Positions 9,599 through 18,935 of a DNA stretch of 64,000 nucleotides are shown piece by piece. The stretch covers positions 62,001 through 126,000 of the forward strand of contig JASTVH010000010.1 of the NCBI GenBank assembly GCA_042862465.1, written 5' to 3'. Positions within the stretch are counted from its first letter, which is position 1; each line of letters starts with the position of its first letter. Position numbers and translations under genes: made by a program. The DNA comes from JASTVH01 sp042862465. Its GTDB lineage: Bacteria; Pseudomonadota; Gammaproteobacteria; Pseudomonadales; Oleiphilaceae. The notes under the pieces were generated by a model. The model made no database searches. It had not been told where the DNA came from and saw nothing but the letters and a program-made list of their open reading frames with translations.

Positions 9599-10207
9599 CT
9601 ATTCTCCCGACCGATACCGATAAGTTTTGGCAGTAACTTCCATTCGGAGACGGCTATCGTCTTTCAGCGGTGTAATCTTGAAGTCGTGCAGCGTAACAAT
9701 ACGCGGCAAACCTGCAACACTGCTTACGAAGGAAGCCAACTCGTGATAACTACCCACGGCATTGATCTTGATAGGCAACTCAACATAGAAGTCCCGTTTG
9801 ATTTCGTCCTGAAGTTGAATGGTATTCAGCGTCAAACCGGAACCAAGAGCCGTGTTAGTGATATCTTCCAGCAAGCCAGGTACTTCCGTGTCACTGGGTA
9901 GCTGACGGATCAAGGCGCCAAAGGTTTCTTCCATCTCCAGCATTTGCTGTTTGTAGACTGCAAGGTTGGCCACCTTATAGGCCTTCTCCTCGTACGTCTT
10001 TTTCAGCTGCTGTTCTTTTTGCTCAACCCGGGCAAGATCACCATAGCGATCTTTGACAAAGAACCAGTAGCCACCCCCCAACACCAGACCAAATACGATC
10101 AGAATCACAATGGCCTTGATGGGAGCCGGCCAAATGCCCGCATTGTTGACGTCCAGATCGTTGACATCAAAGTTTTTCAAACTTTCCAGGGAATCAGCCA
10201 AACTCAC
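9599..10207 (-). CDS. pilO: Type IV pilus inner-membrane protein PilO
   Basis: 202 residues, one N-terminal membrane helix (about 28-50, AIVILIVFGLVLGGGYWFFV) followed by a coiled coil (VEQKEQQLKKTYEEKAYKV) and a ferredoxin-like periplasmic domain with LPSDTEVPGLLEDIT and FYVELPIKINAVGSYHEL, the usual PilO signature. It heterodimerises with PilN. The start overlaps the pilN stop by four bases (ATGA). Confidence 0.96.
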   Translation of the reverse strand: MSLADSLESLKNFDVNDLDVNNAGIWPAPIKAIVILIVFGLVLGGGYWFFVKDRYGDLARVEQKEQQLKKTYEEKAYKVANLAVYKQQMLEMEETFGALIRQLPSDTEVPGLLEDITNTALGSGLTLNTIQLQDEIKRDFYVELPIKINAVGSYHELASFVSSVAGLPRIVTLHDFKITPLKDDSRLRMEVTAKTYRYRSGE

Positions 10208-10770
10208 TTTTTCTTCTCCCCTTCTTCAACTTCCGGCGCCGTCTGAATCACACTGAGATTGAACTCGTTATACCCTGGCATGTTAGGGGCCTTGGCCACC
10301 TTCACCAGGTTGGGCTCGCCAAACCATTCAGAACGCTCAAAGTTCCGCATGAGGGCCGAGATACGATTGTTGGATTCCGCCCGCCCAACAATGACGATCC
10401 TATCGCCCTTCTTCTGAACAGAGGTGTAGTAAGTACCGTCAGGCAGGGTTTGAACGAGCTCATCGAACACACGCACAATGACGGGGCGCTTGCCCTGGAG
10501 GTCCTGGATGACCTTCATACGGGCCAAAAGCTCTTCCCGGCGTTCTTTGAGGTCTTCAATTTCCTTGATTTTCTTGTCCAGCTCCTTGGTCGCGTTGGTC
10601 AGGTAGCTATTGCGTGCGCGCTGCTGGTCAATCATGTCGTTGACATGCCACTGCCAACCAAAGACCAGCACACCGGCCACCAATACCGCAGCAATGAGAT
10701 AGCCGGCAAAATCCCGCTGAAGTTTCGCGCGCTTTTCTTCACGCCAGGGCCGTAAATTGATTCTCGCCAT
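10204..10770 (-). CDS. pilN: Type IV pilus inner-membrane protein PilN
   Basis: 188 residues. The extreme N-terminus MARINLRPWREEK carries the short cytoplasmic INLRPWR motif that docks into PilM. A membrane helix follows at about 23-43, then a coiled coil rich in Lys/Glu and a periplasmic ferredoxin-like domain. Start overlaps the pilM stop (TGATG) and stop overlaps the pilO start, so expression is tightly coupled. Confidence 0.96.
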   Translation of the reverse strand: MARINLRPWREEKRAKLQRDFAGYLIAAVLVAGVLVFGWQWHVNDMIDQQRARNSYLTNATKELDKKIKEIEDLKERREELLARMKVIQDLQGKRPVIVRVFDELVQTLPDGTYYTSVQKKGDRIVIVGRAESNNRISALMRNFERSEWFGEPNLVKVAKAPNMPGYNEFNLSVIQTAPEVEEGEKKK

Positions 10771-11834
10771 CAGTCGAAACTCCTCATTGCCAAGCCACAG
10801 GCGATCATCAGCGACGGCGCATCGTTACTCAAAGCCGACGCATTGACCTTGGAACCCACCGCCATATCGGCAAAGGGATTGGCAATCAGGGTCGGGGTTC
10901 CCACCTTGTCTTCGACCATGTCGGCGATCCCTGCAATAGACGCCGTACCGCCTGCCAGAACCACGTAGTCCACCGCGTTGTACTGGCTGGAGCCGAAGAA
11001 GAACTGCAGTGCCCGAGCTACCTGCTGCACCACCGCTTCCTTGAAAGGTTCCAGCACCTCACTTTCATAGTCGTCAGGCAAACCACCCTGTTTCTTGGCC
11101 AGGCCTGCCTCCTCGAGAGACAAACCGTAGCGACGCTGAATCTCCTCGGTAAGCTGCTTGCCTCCGAAAAGTTGCTCTCGTGTGTAAATCGTATGGCCAT
11201 CAACCAGCACGCTCAGTGTGGTCATGGTGGCGCCGATATCCACAACAGCGACCGCCTGTTCTTCACCGGTGCTTTCCAGCTGCGACTCCAACATGCTGAA
11301 GGCGCGTTCCATGGCGTAGGCTTCGACGTCAACCACCTTGGTTGTCAGCCCTCCCATTTGCAGGGCATCTTCACGGATATCGACGTTTTCTTTTCGGCAA
11401 GCCGCCAACAGGACATCAACCTGATCCGGATTGCTCTCCGACGGTCCGATCACCTCGAAATCGATGGCAACCTCATCCAATGGATAGGGGATATACTGAT
11501 CCGCTTCCAGGGATATCTGGTCTTCCATTTCGAATTCGTTCATTCCGCCATTCATCTGAATAGTCTTGGTGATGACGGCAGATCCTGAAACGGCAACGGC
11601 TGCCAGCTTGGAGCTGGGACGGGCCTTGCTGACCACCTTGCGTACCGCTTCTCCAACGGCCTCGACATCGGTTATATTCTTTTCCACTACCGCATTGGCC
11701 GGCAGCGGCTCCACCCCATAGCTCTCGACACGCAGTCGATCGCCTTGACGGGATAGCTCCAACAGCTTTATCGAGCTGGAGCTGATATCAACACCCAGGA
11801 TGATGTTGGCTTTTCGTCCGAGGAATCCAAACAC
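10770..11834 (-). CDS. pilM: Type IV pilus actin-like ATPase PilM
   Basis: 354 residues, cytoplasmic. Actin/FtsA-like fold: phosphate-1 segment VDISSSSIKLLELS, phosphate-2 segment VVDIGATMTTLSVL and adenosine segment VVLAGGTASIAG are visible. PilM binds the N-terminal tail of PilN and links the inner-membrane complex to the cytoplasmic motors. First gene of pilMNOPQ, divergent from ponA, the standard arrangement in Pseudomonas relatives. Confidence 0.97.
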   Translation of the reverse strand: MFGFLGRKANIILGVDISSSSIKLLELSRQGDRLRVESYGVEPLPANAVVEKNITDVEAVGEAVRKVVSKARPSSKLAAVAVSGSAVITKTIQMNGGMNEFEMEDQISLEADQYIPYPLDEVAIDFEVIGPSESNPDQVDVLLAACRKENVDIREDALQMGGLTTKVVDVEAYAMERAFSMLESQLESTGEEQAVAVVDIGATMTTLSVLVDGHTIYTREQLFGGKQLTEEIQRRYGLSLEEAGLAKKQGGLPDDYESEVLEPFKEAVVQQVARALQFFFGSSQYNAVDYVVLAGGTASIAGIADMVEDKVGTPTLIANPFADMAVGSKVNASALSNDAPSLMIACGLAMRSFD

Positions 11835-11868
11835 ACGTTTACCCTATCTGGACTGTTGCACCGGTTTA

Positions 11869-11899
11869 ATTTTAACGAAGAGAGAATTTGCGCTCTCAA
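11869..11899 (-). promoter_or_regulatory. Possible promoter of the pil operon
   Basis: Minus-strand TTGAGA (11899-11894) and a TTAAAAT run (11875-11869) lie 18-19 bases apart in the 175-base divergent gap to ponA. The spacing is slightly long, so this is a weak call. Confidence 0.3.
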
Positions 11900-12009
11900 G
11901 CGACTACAATGCGTCCATTCGCTTGAAGTTGATAAATGAGGCCCTTACAACGGACCTTCTAAAGCAATTTCTGAAATGATAGACCTAGATCCCAAGGTTG
12001 TCAGAAAAA

Positions 12010-14499
12010 ATGTCTCGAGCTGTTCGCATTTTTAAAAGCCTTTTTTGGACACTGGCCCTCTGCTTTGGCGGCGGGGCCCTCCTATTATCTGCTTTCTTTC
12101 TTTATTTGCAGCCCGGTCTGCCGGCAGTGGACAGCCTACGGGATGTGCGACTGCAGACCCCGCTACGTATCTACTCCAGCGACAAACAACTAATAGCAGA
12201 ATTTGGCGAAAAGAGAAGGGAGCCAATCACAATCGATAAAATCCCGGATTTGCAGGTAAAAGCGTTTCTGGCTGCTGAAGACAGTCGCTTTTATGTGCAT
12301 CACGGGGTTGATGTAAAAGGCCTCGTACGGGCTGCGCTGGAACTGGCCACAACCGGTGAAATACAGTCCGGCGGCAGCACAATCACAATGCAGGTTGCAA
12401 AAAATTTCTTTTTGTCACGGGAAAGAACATTTATCCGCAAGTTCAATGAGATATTGCTTGCGCTGCAAATTGAACAGGAACTACCCAAATCTGAAATTCT
12501 CGAGCTCTATTTAAACAAGATCTATCTGGGCAACCGTGCTTACGGCGTGGAATCCGCCGCTCAGGTGTATTACGGCAAATCAGTCGCTGACCTGGATCTC
12601 CAGGAGATGGCCATGATTGCCGGGTTACCTAAGGCACCCTCAGCCTACAACCCGCTAGCCAATGCCCAGCGAGCACTGAGCCGTCGCAACTGGATTCTTT
12701 CGCGCATGCAGGAGCTGGGGTACATTACCCAACAACAAGCCCAGCAAGCCAAAGACACGCCCATCACCGCCGAGTACCACGGTCCGGTGACCGAGCTCAA
12801 AGCACCCCATGTCGCCGAGATGGCGCGATACAATCTGGTGTCCCGGGTGGGCGAAGCGGCCTATACCGAGGGCTATCGCGTCTATGTCACCATCGACAGC
12901 AAGCTGCAACGAGCAGCCCAGGAAGCCATCCGGACGGGTCTGCATGCCTACGACAAACGCCACGGCTATCGCGGCCCTATCGCGCAACTGGATGTGGGCG
13001 ACCCGGTCGATGACAACGCCCTGCGCGAGAAGCTGAAATCTTTCTCATCCAACGGCATACTCGCCATCGCCGCCATCACAAACGTCAGCGCTGAAGGCGC
13101 CCAGGCCCTGACGGCTGACGGCGAGCGCGTATTCATCCCCTTCTCCACGATGGAATGGGCCCGCCCTTACATCAATGAAGATCGTCGCGGTGCCAAGCCC
13201 GAAACAACCGGGGATGTGGTAGCCGTCGGTGACGTTGTCCGCCTCAAGCCTCTGGGGAAAACGGACGACACACCTCCACCACAGCCTGCACAATCCTATG
13301 CAGCGTTGTCACAGCTCCCCAAGGTCCAGGGCGCCCTGGTTTCCCTCGACCCGAAAAGCGGCGCCATCAAAGCATTGGTGGGCGGCTACAGTTTCTCCGA
13401 CAGCAAGTACAATCGCGCCACCCAGGCGATGCGGCAACCGGGCTCGAACTTCAAGCCCTTCCTCTACCTGGCCGCCCTGGAAAATGGAGCGACGGCGGCA
13501 ACGGTCATCAACGATGCCCCGATCGTTTTTGATGACAGCCAACTGGAAACCACTTGGCGCCCGCAGAATGCTGGCGGGCATTTTTACGGCCCGACGCGGC
13601 TGCGCGAAGGCCTCTACAAGTCTCGCAATCTGGTCTCCATCCGCCTGTTGAAGGCCACGGGGATCGACACCGTGATCAATTACATCCAGCATCTCGGACT
13701 GGATACCAGTCGCTTACCCAAGGATCTCTCGCTGGCCCTGGGCAGCGCCACCTATACGCCGCTGGAGATCGTCAAGGGCTTTGCCACCATTGCCAATGGC
13801 GGATACGCGGTGAATTCTTACCTGATCGAGCGCATTAGTCGGGCGCCTGACGAGGAAATCTACCAGGCGCCCAAAGTGGAACTGTGCGACCCGTGCCCTG
13901 ACGAGGGCTCACCTCAGCAGGCACAAGCCACAGAGACACCCTCTGCAGAAAACACTCAGACCTCGCAAAAGCCGGACGAGCCCACGGTCATTCACCCCCC
14001 GCGGGTTGCTGAGAAACGGGCCGTCTACATTATGCAGAGCATGCTGCGGGATGTTATTCGCAAGGGGACGGGACGCAGGGCATTGGCACTTGGACGCACC
14101 GACATTGCGGGCAAGACGGGGACGACCAACGATCAGCGGGATGCCTGGTTCTCCGGCTTTAATGCCAATCTGGTCACTACCGTATGGGTGGGCTTTGACA
14201 CGCCCAAGCCTTTGGGTCGCGGGGAGTACGGTGCGGCAGCCGCCTTGCCCATCTGGCTCGACTACATGGAAGTCGCCCTCAAGGATCAACCCAACGCTAC
14301 GATGCCGCAACCTCCGGGCCTGGTAACCGTACGCATTGACCCGGAAACCGGCAAGCGGGCAGCTCCAGGAGCAAGCGACGCCATCTTCGAGATATTCCGG
14401 GAGGAAAACGCGCCAGCACAGATCCAGACCTCAGATCACGGGGGATCCGGCAACAGTTCCGAGGGAGAGACCGGCGTTCTGCCGCAACAGCTATTCTGA
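12010..14499 (+). CDS. ponA: Penicillin-binding protein 1A, bifunctional transglycosylase/transpeptidase
   Basis: 829 residues from ATG 12010 (MSRAVRIFKSLFW). A TTG four codons earlier is a possible start, but the ATG fits the family and leaves the single N-terminal membrane anchor intact. The glycosyltransferase family 51 domain shows EDSRFYVHHGVD (catalytic Glu) and GGSTITMQVAKNFF. The OB-like insert follows, then the transpeptidase domain with SNFK (SxxK nucleophile), SRN and KTGTTN motifs. It polymerises and cross-links peptidoglycan in the periplasm. Divergent from pilM as in Pseudomonas. The C-terminal tail after about residue 780 is low-complexity and probably disordered. Confidence 0.96.
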   Translation: MSRAVRIFKSLFWTLALCFGGGALLLSAFFLYLQPGLPAVDSLRDVRLQTPLRIYSSDKQLIAEFGEKRREPITIDKIPDLQVKAFLAAEDSRFYVHHGVDVKGLVRAALELATTGEIQSGGSTITMQVAKNFFLSRERTFIRKFNEILLALQIEQELPKSEILELYLNKIYLGNRAYGVESAAQVYYGKSVADLDLQEMAMIAGLPKAPSAYNPLANAQRALSRRNWILSRMQELGYITQQQAQQAKDTPITAEYHGPVTELKAPHVAEMARYNLVSRVGEAAYTEGYRVYVTIDSKLQRAAQEAIRTGLHAYDKRHGYRGPIAQLDVGDPVDDNALREKLKSFSSNGILAIAAITNVSAEGAQALTADGERVFIPFSTMEWARPYINEDRRGAKPETTGDVVAVGDVVRLKPLGKTDDTPPPQPAQSYAALSQLPKVQGALVSLDPKSGAIKALVGGYSFSDSKYNRATQAMRQPGSNFKPFLYLAALENGATAATVINDAPIVFDDSQLETTWRPQNAGGHFYGPTRLREGLYKSRNLVSIRLLKATGIDTVINYIQHLGLDTSRLPKDLSLALGSATYTPLEIVKGFATIANGGYAVNSYLIERISRAPDEEIYQAPKVELCDPCPDEGSPQQAQATETPSAENTQTSQKPDEPTVIHPPRVAEKRAVYIMQSMLRDVIRKGTGRRALALGRTDIAGKTGTTNDQRDAWFSGFNANLVTTVWVGFDTPKPLGRGEYGAAAALPIWLDYMEVALKDQPNATMPQPPGLVTVRIDPETGKRAAPGASDAIFEIFREENAPAQIQTSDHGGSGNSSEGETGVLPQQLF

Positions 14500-14548
14500 C
14501 GCCTCGTTGCTCAGGCGGTCACCGGTAAGAAAGGCCCAAAACATAGGC

Positions 14549-14583
14549 AAAAAAAAACGGCGACCCAGGTCGCCGTTTTTTTA
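14549..14583. terminator. Bidirectional terminator between ponA and maeB
   Basis: A-run, perfect ACGGCGAC/GTCGCCGT stem with a four-base CCAG loop, then a T-run. It can end ponA on the plus strand and maeB on the minus strand; it abuts the maeB stop codon. Confidence 0.9.
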
Positions 14584-15849
14584 TCAACGAATATCGCTAA
14601 TGGACTTTAGCGGGTAATAGTCGGGATATTGCTTCTTCGCCACCCCCGTATCCACCGCCGCCCGGGCAACGGCGGCCGGTACAAATTCCAGCAGACGAGC
14701 ATCCAGCGGTTTCGGAATGATGTACTCACGACCAAACTCGAACTTGTCGACACCATACGCTTCGGCAATTTCCTGCGGTACAGGCTCCTTCGCCAAGTCA
14801 CGAATCGCCGTTACCGCCGCTACCTTCATAGCCTCATTGATGGCGGTAGCGCGCACATCCAGGGCGCCACGGAAGATGAACGGGAAACCGAGAACATTGT
14901 TAACCTGATTAGGATAATCCGAACGCCCCGTAGCCATGATAATGTCGTCGCGAGTCGCCAGGGCAAGCTCAGGCTTGATTTCCGGATCCGGATTGGAACA
15001 GGCAAAGATGATGGGACGCGGCGCCATGGATTTGAGCATTTCGGCCGTGAACAGATCCGGACCGGAGAGCCCCACGAATACGTCGGCATCGACACAGGCA
15101 TCTTCCGGTGTCCGGCGATCCGTTTCATTGGCAAACATCGCCTTGTACTGGTTGAGGTCATCACGGCCGCTGTGAATCACGCCCTTGCGGTCGAGCATCA
15201 TGATATTTTCTGACTTGGCCCCGCAACTGATCAGCAGCTTCATACAAGCGATCGCCGCAGCCCCTGCCCCCATACAGACAATACGGGCCTCTTCAATCTC
15301 CTTGCCTTGCAGCTCCAGAGCATTGAGCATACCCGCCGCCGTCACGATCGCAGTGCCATGCTGATCGTCATGGAATACCGGGACACTGCACTGTTCGATA
15401 AGGGCGCGTTCAATCTCAAAGCACTCAGGTGCCTTGATATCTTCGAGGTTGATACCGCCGAAAGTATCTGCGATACGAGCGGTCGTCTCGATAAACGCCT
15501 GCGGACTTTCAGCGTTGACCTCAATATCGAAGACATCAATGCCGGCAAAACGCTTAAACAGCACCCCCTTGCCTTCCATAACCGGTTTGCTGGCCAGCGG
15601 CCCCAGATTACCCAGCCCCAAAATGGCGCTACCATCAGAGATCACGGCAACCAGGTTACCCTTTCCGGTATAGAGGTAGGCATTCTCGGGATCCTTGGCA
15701 ATTTCACGCACAGGCTCAGCGACACCCGGACTGTAGGCCAGAGACAAATCCCGAGAAGTCTGGGTCGGCTTGGTCAGCTCAACGCTAAGCTTACCCGGAC
15801 GCGGCTCGGCATGATACTTGAGGGCTGCTTGTTTAAGGTCTTGAGACAT
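14584..15849 (-). CDS. maeB: Malic enzyme, short form (malate to pyruvate, probably NADP-linked)
   Basis: 421 residues. Oxidative decarboxylation of malate to pyruvate, giving NADPH. Conserved features: SLAYSPGVAEP, the catalytic-domain segment FDIEVNAES, metal site segment VFHDDQHGTA and the Rossmann loop GAGAAAIACM. The protein stops at the end of the malic-enzyme domain, so it lacks the phosphotransacetylase-like C-terminal half found in the ~760-residue MaeB of E. coli. The short form next to ponA and rpmE is the Pseudomonas arrangement. Cofactor preference is inferred from the family, not seen. Confidence 0.93.
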   Translation of the reverse strand: MSQDLKQAALKYHAEPRPGKLSVELTKPTQTSRDLSLAYSPGVAEPVREIAKDPENAYLYTGKGNLVAVISDGSAILGLGNLGPLASKPVMEGKGVLFKRFAGIDVFDIEVNAESPQAFIETTARIADTFGGINLEDIKAPECFEIERALIEQCSVPVFHDDQHGTAIVTAAGMLNALELQGKEIEEARIVCMGAGAAAIACMKLLISCGAKSENIMMLDRKGVIHSGRDDLNQYKAMFANETDRRTPEDACVDADVFVGLSGPDLFTAEMLKSMAPRPIIFACSNPDPEIKPELALATRDDIIMATGRSDYPNQVNNVLGFPFIFRGALDVRATAINEAMKVAAVTAIRDLAKEPVPQEIAEAYGVDKFEFGREYIIPKPLDARLLEFVPAAVARAAVDTGVAKKQYPDYYPLKSISDIR

Positions 15850-15973
15850 CGCCAGATTCCGTTTTTTGATTAATTAAACGAAGGGCTGAAACACGCTCTG
15901 TTTGCATGTCACTCCCAGGTGCGAACTCCAGCCGCAAGCCAAGCCAACGGCATCAGAGTGTCGCCGCCCTCCG

Positions 15974-16000
15974 ATACACTGGGGTTCATACCCCAAGTAT
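15974..16000. repeat. Imperfect inverted repeat in the maeB-rpmE gap
   Basis: ATAC-AC-TGGGGT, loop TCAT, ACCCCA-A-GTAT: ten paired bases with one bulge. No T-run follows on either strand, so it is not an ordinary terminator. It lies about 125-150 bases upstream of maeB in a 320-base gap (15850-16171) where I find no convincing gene. An operator or a structured leader of maeB is possible. Confidence 0.4.
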
Positions 16001-16171
16001 TTACACAAGTTCTAGTCTTATTTTTCGCAGACGCCAACAGTCTTTGCCACCGACCAGCAACCCGCGCTGCTGCCGGCCGCCCTACTATAGCGTCAGTGGT
16101 GCCTTGACAGCGCGACATTATCGCGTGATTGCAGGCACCAAAACAAGGCACCGGCTCGCCGACCAACCAGG

Positions 16172-16203
16172 AAAAAAAAAGGCGCTGAACAAACAGCGCC
16201 TTT
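16172..16203 (-). terminator. Intrinsic terminator of rpmE
   Basis: Minus strand: GGCGCTG, loop TTTGTT, CAGCGCC, then nine Ts. It sits 27 bases after the rpmE stop. Confidence 0.92.
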
Positions 16204-16230
16204 GCTTTGAATGCGTCCGCCTTCAGCAGC

Positions 16231-16455
16231 TCATTCTTTGTTCTTGCGGCCGATGCGACCACCGAAACGACGGTTGAACTTGTCGATACGACCACCAGTG
16301 TCCATGACCTTCTGCTTACCCGTGTAGAACGGGTGGCATGCAGAGCACACGTCCAGCTGGATGTCCTTGCACAGTGTAGAGCGAGTCTCGATCACATTGC
16401 CACAGCTGCAAGTAGCCTTGATCGCTTCATAATTCGGGTGGGTATTCTGTTTCAT
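16231..16455 (-). CDS. rpmE: 50S ribosomal protein bL31, zinc-binding form
   Basis: 74 residues. Carries the four zinc-ligand cysteines expected of the C+ type: CSC near residues 16-18 and CSAC near 37-40, followed by HPFYTGKQ. The zinc-independent paralogue (RpmE2/YkgM) would lack these. Divergent from priA with its own promoter and terminator, so monocistronic. Confidence 0.97.
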   Translation of the reverse strand: MKQNTHPNYEAIKATCSCGNVIETRSTLCKDIQLDVCSACHPFYTGKQKVMDTGGRIDKFNRRFGGRIGRKNKE

Positions 16456-16560
16456 CGGGAAACCTCTGTTGCCAGCAATGCCGCTACCCGGTCAAACGCT
16501 TTGCCGGGCACCGCATTTGAATAAAGCGCTCTGGCAGTGCAAAATCAACGGCCGCCAGAA
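16456..16560 (-). promoter_or_regulatory. Structured 5' leader of rpmE, candidate L31 autoregulatory leader
   Basis: About 110 bases separate the predicted rpmE promoter from its ATG. The leader contains a clear hairpin: TGCCCGG and CCGGGT arms around a 12-base loop, with outer TGCC/GGCA pairing possible. Gammaproteobacterial bL31 is known to repress its own translation through a leader structure, so this stretch is a candidate. The match to that RNA family was not tested. Confidence 0.35.
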
Positions 16561-16571
16561 TGAGACGGCGA

Positions 16572-16599
16572 ATATTATCAGATTTCACTCAAGACGCAA
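16572..16599 (-). promoter_or_regulatory. Putative sigma-70 promoter of rpmE
   Basis: Minus-strand TTGCGT (16599-16594), 16-base spacer, TAATAT (16577-16572). Lies in the divergent rpmE/priA gap about 115 bases from the rpmE start. Confidence 0.55.
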
Positions 16600-16645
16600 G
16601 CAATTCGCGCCTGGTCGCTCATTCGAGAATTATTGGAGTCGCCCC

Positions 16646-18805
16646 TTGGCCGCCGTTGCACGTGTAGCACTGCCCCGCCCTGTCAGACGTTTTTTTGACT
16701 ACACCATTCCCGACGGCATGGAATTGGCCATTGGCACTCGAGTCAGTGTCCCCTTCGGCAATCGCCGGGAATTCGCAATCGTGGTCAAGCTTAACCCGGA
16801 GGACACGCCAGCGGTTGCACTGAAATCCATCGAACGGATCCTCGATACAACGCCCGCTCTCCCCCAAGAAACGGTTCAATTTCTGCTGTGGGCGGCCAAC
16901 TACTACCTTCATCCGCCGGGACAGTGCCTTTTTTCTGCACTGGCTCCTCCCCTAAGGAAAAATGCAGCCCCCAGGACACCGCCGGTGCCTTGCTGGAAGC
17001 TGGCCCCTGAAGCCGATATGGATGTTCTGTCGCAACGTGCCCACCGGCAGCGTGAGCTGCTGGAGTGGCTGGCTCAGACAAAGATCGCGACAACCTTAGA
17101 ACTGCAACAGGCCGGCTTTTCGTCTGAGATTATCAGAACACTGGTCAATAAAGGGCTTTTAAGCCCAGCCGCTCAGGGGGAAGATTTTGTCCCCGTTCCT
17201 GACCTAAACCCTCAGCAGCAGGACGTTTTCGACGCATTACCCGAATCTATCGATCACTATGCAGCCCACCTGATTTACGGTATTACCGGCAGTGGCAAGA
17301 CAGAACTCTACATGAAATACCTCGAAGCCCGGCTGCCAAAACAAGCCCAGGCCCTGGTATTGGTCCCTGAAATCAACCTCACACCACAAACGGTCTCGCG
17401 ATTCAAGCGCCATTTCGGGAGCCGAATCGCAGCCTGGCATTCGGGACTCAGCAACGGAGAACGCCTGCAAATCTGGCAGAACATCAGAGATGGCGATCCC
17501 TGCATCGTCATAGGCACTCGATCTGCTGTCTTATTGCCCTTCGTTAAACTGAAGACGATAGTGATCGATGAAGAGCATGACAGCTCCTATAAGCAGCATG
17601 AAGGCTTTCGCTATTCAGCGCGCGACCTAGCGGTGATGCGGGCGTACCAGACCCCTTGCCCCGTATTACTGGGTTCGGCCACCCCTTCCCTGGAATCGCT
17701 GCATAATGCCCATGCCGGGCGATATGACATTCACCGCCTGATGCAGAGGGCCGGCGCAGGACGGCCTCCGCATATCGAACTGCTGGACATACGTTCACGC
17801 CCACTTGAAGCTGGGATTTCCGCGCCCCTCCTGGATGCAATCAGGCACCACCTGGAGGAAGGTGGCCAGGTTCTGGTCTACCTCAACCGTCGCGGGTATG
17901 CTCCGGTCCTGATGTGCTACAACTGCAAGCATCTGATGGAATGCCCCCATTGCGACGCCAAGCTGGCCTGGCATAAAGGTGCCAACGCGCTCCGTTGCCA
18001 CCATTGCCTTCACGCAGAACCCACGCCACAGCACTGCCCTGCTTGCCAGGAAGACCAACTCAACCCCGTGGGCCAGGGGACCGAGCGCACCGAAGAGTAC
18101 CTGTCAGGAGTGTTTCCCGATACCCCCCTGCTCCGCATTGACCGTGACAGTACCCGCCGTAAAAATGCGCTGGAAGAGAAGCTGGAGATCATCAACAGCG
18201 GCGCCCCCTGCATCATGGTGGGAACGCAAATGCTGACCAAGGGCCACGACTTCCCCAATGTCACCCTGGTTGCGGTCCTCAATGCCGACAGCGCTCTGTA
18301 CTGCGCGGACTATCGTGCGCCAGAGAATCTTGTGCAATCGCTGACGCAGGTCGCTGGACGCGCGGGGCGGAGCAGAAAGGCAGGGAGGGTTATCATTCAG
18401 ACATTGAACACGGATAACGATTACCTTCAGGCGATCGCAAAAGGCGACTATGAAAGTACGAGCAACCAATTACTGAGTGAACGCCGGCAGCTGGACCTGC
18501 CACCCTTCAGCCACCATGCGTTAATCAAAATGGAATCGCCGACCGCCACTCGGTCCATGAATGCATTAACCGAACTTAAAGAGGCATTAAACACGACAAA
18601 CAATCCCCCTTCGTTGTACACAATTATGGGCCCCATGCCGACCCAAATCGCACGCAAAGCCGGAAAACACCGCGCGCAGCTTCTACTCGCCTCACGAGAT
18701 CGTAAAACCTTACACAGAATTTGCAAGCAAGCCATTCAAAGGCTTGAGACCACAAAGAGTCAGCCTTCATGGTTTATCGACATCGACCCCATCACAATAG
18801 AATAA
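16646..18805 (+). CDS. priA: Primosomal replication-restart helicase PriA
   Basis: 719 residues from a TTG start at 16646. That codon has GGAG at 16635-16638, seven bases upstream, and the resulting N-terminus (LAAVARVALPRPVRRFFDYTIP) aligns with the start of known PriA (AHVALPVPLPRTFDY in E. coli). The next upstream ATG (16469) would add 59 unrelated residues and run through the rpmE promoter. Helicase motifs: Walker A GITGSGKTE, DEEH box (VIDEEHDSSYKQHEG), GSATPSLES; the zinc-binding cysteine pairs CYNC, CPHC, CHHC and CPAC are complete. It reloads the replisome at collapsed forks. Confidence 0.94.
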   Translation: MAAVARVALPRPVRRFFDYTIPDGMELAIGTRVSVPFGNRREFAIVVKLNPEDTPAVALKSIERILDTTPALPQETVQFLLWAANYYLHPPGQCLFSALAPPLRKNAAPRTPPVPCWKLAPEADMDVLSQRAHRQRELLEWLAQTKIATTLELQQAGFSSEIIRTLVNKGLLSPAAQGEDFVPVPDLNPQQQDVFDALPESIDHYAAHLIYGITGSGKTELYMKYLEARLPKQAQALVLVPEINLTPQTVSRFKRHFGSRIAAWHSGLSNGERLQIWQNIRDGDPCIVIGTRSAVLLPFVKLKTIVIDEEHDSSYKQHEGFRYSARDLAVMRAYQTPCPVLLGSATPSLESLHNAHAGRYDIHRLMQRAGAGRPPHIELLDIRSRPLEAGISAPLLDAIRHHLEEGGQVLVYLNRRGYAPVLMCYNCKHLMECPHCDAKLAWHKGANALRCHHCLHAEPTPQHCPACQEDQLNPVGQGTERTEEYLSGVFPDTPLLRIDRDSTRRKNALEEKLEIINSGAPCIMVGTQMLTKGHDFPNVTLVAVLNADSALYCADYRAPENLVQSLTQVAGRAGRSRKAGRVIIQTLNTDNDYLQAIAKGDYESTSNQLLSERRQLDLPPFSHHALIKMESPTATRSMNALTELKEALNTTNNPPSLYTIMGPMPTQIARKAGKHRAQLLLASRDRKTLHRICKQAIQRLETTKSQPSWFIDIDPITIE

Positions 18806-18852
18806 CCGCACTCACAGTTTGACGCTTTTGCCGGTGGAAGAAACAAGATAAA

Positions 18853-18881
18853 TTGAGTCGGGCCGGGAAATTCGGGATAAT
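18853..18881 (+). promoter_or_regulatory. Putative sigma-70 promoter of argS
   Basis: TTGAGT (18853-18858), exactly 17 bases, GATAAT (18876-18881), 54 bases ahead of the argS ATG. It suggests that argS-ftsN is transcribed independently of priA. Confidence 0.6.
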
Positions 18882-18935
18882 CGCACCTTTATCTGTAATG
18901 TCACCTCCACACCCAGTTTCCCAATCAAGGTCATC

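Noticed and set aside
15909..16295. 128-codon minus-strand frame between maeB and rpmE
   Set aside because: It overlaps rpmE and its terminator, has no ribosome-binding site and no domain-like sequence.
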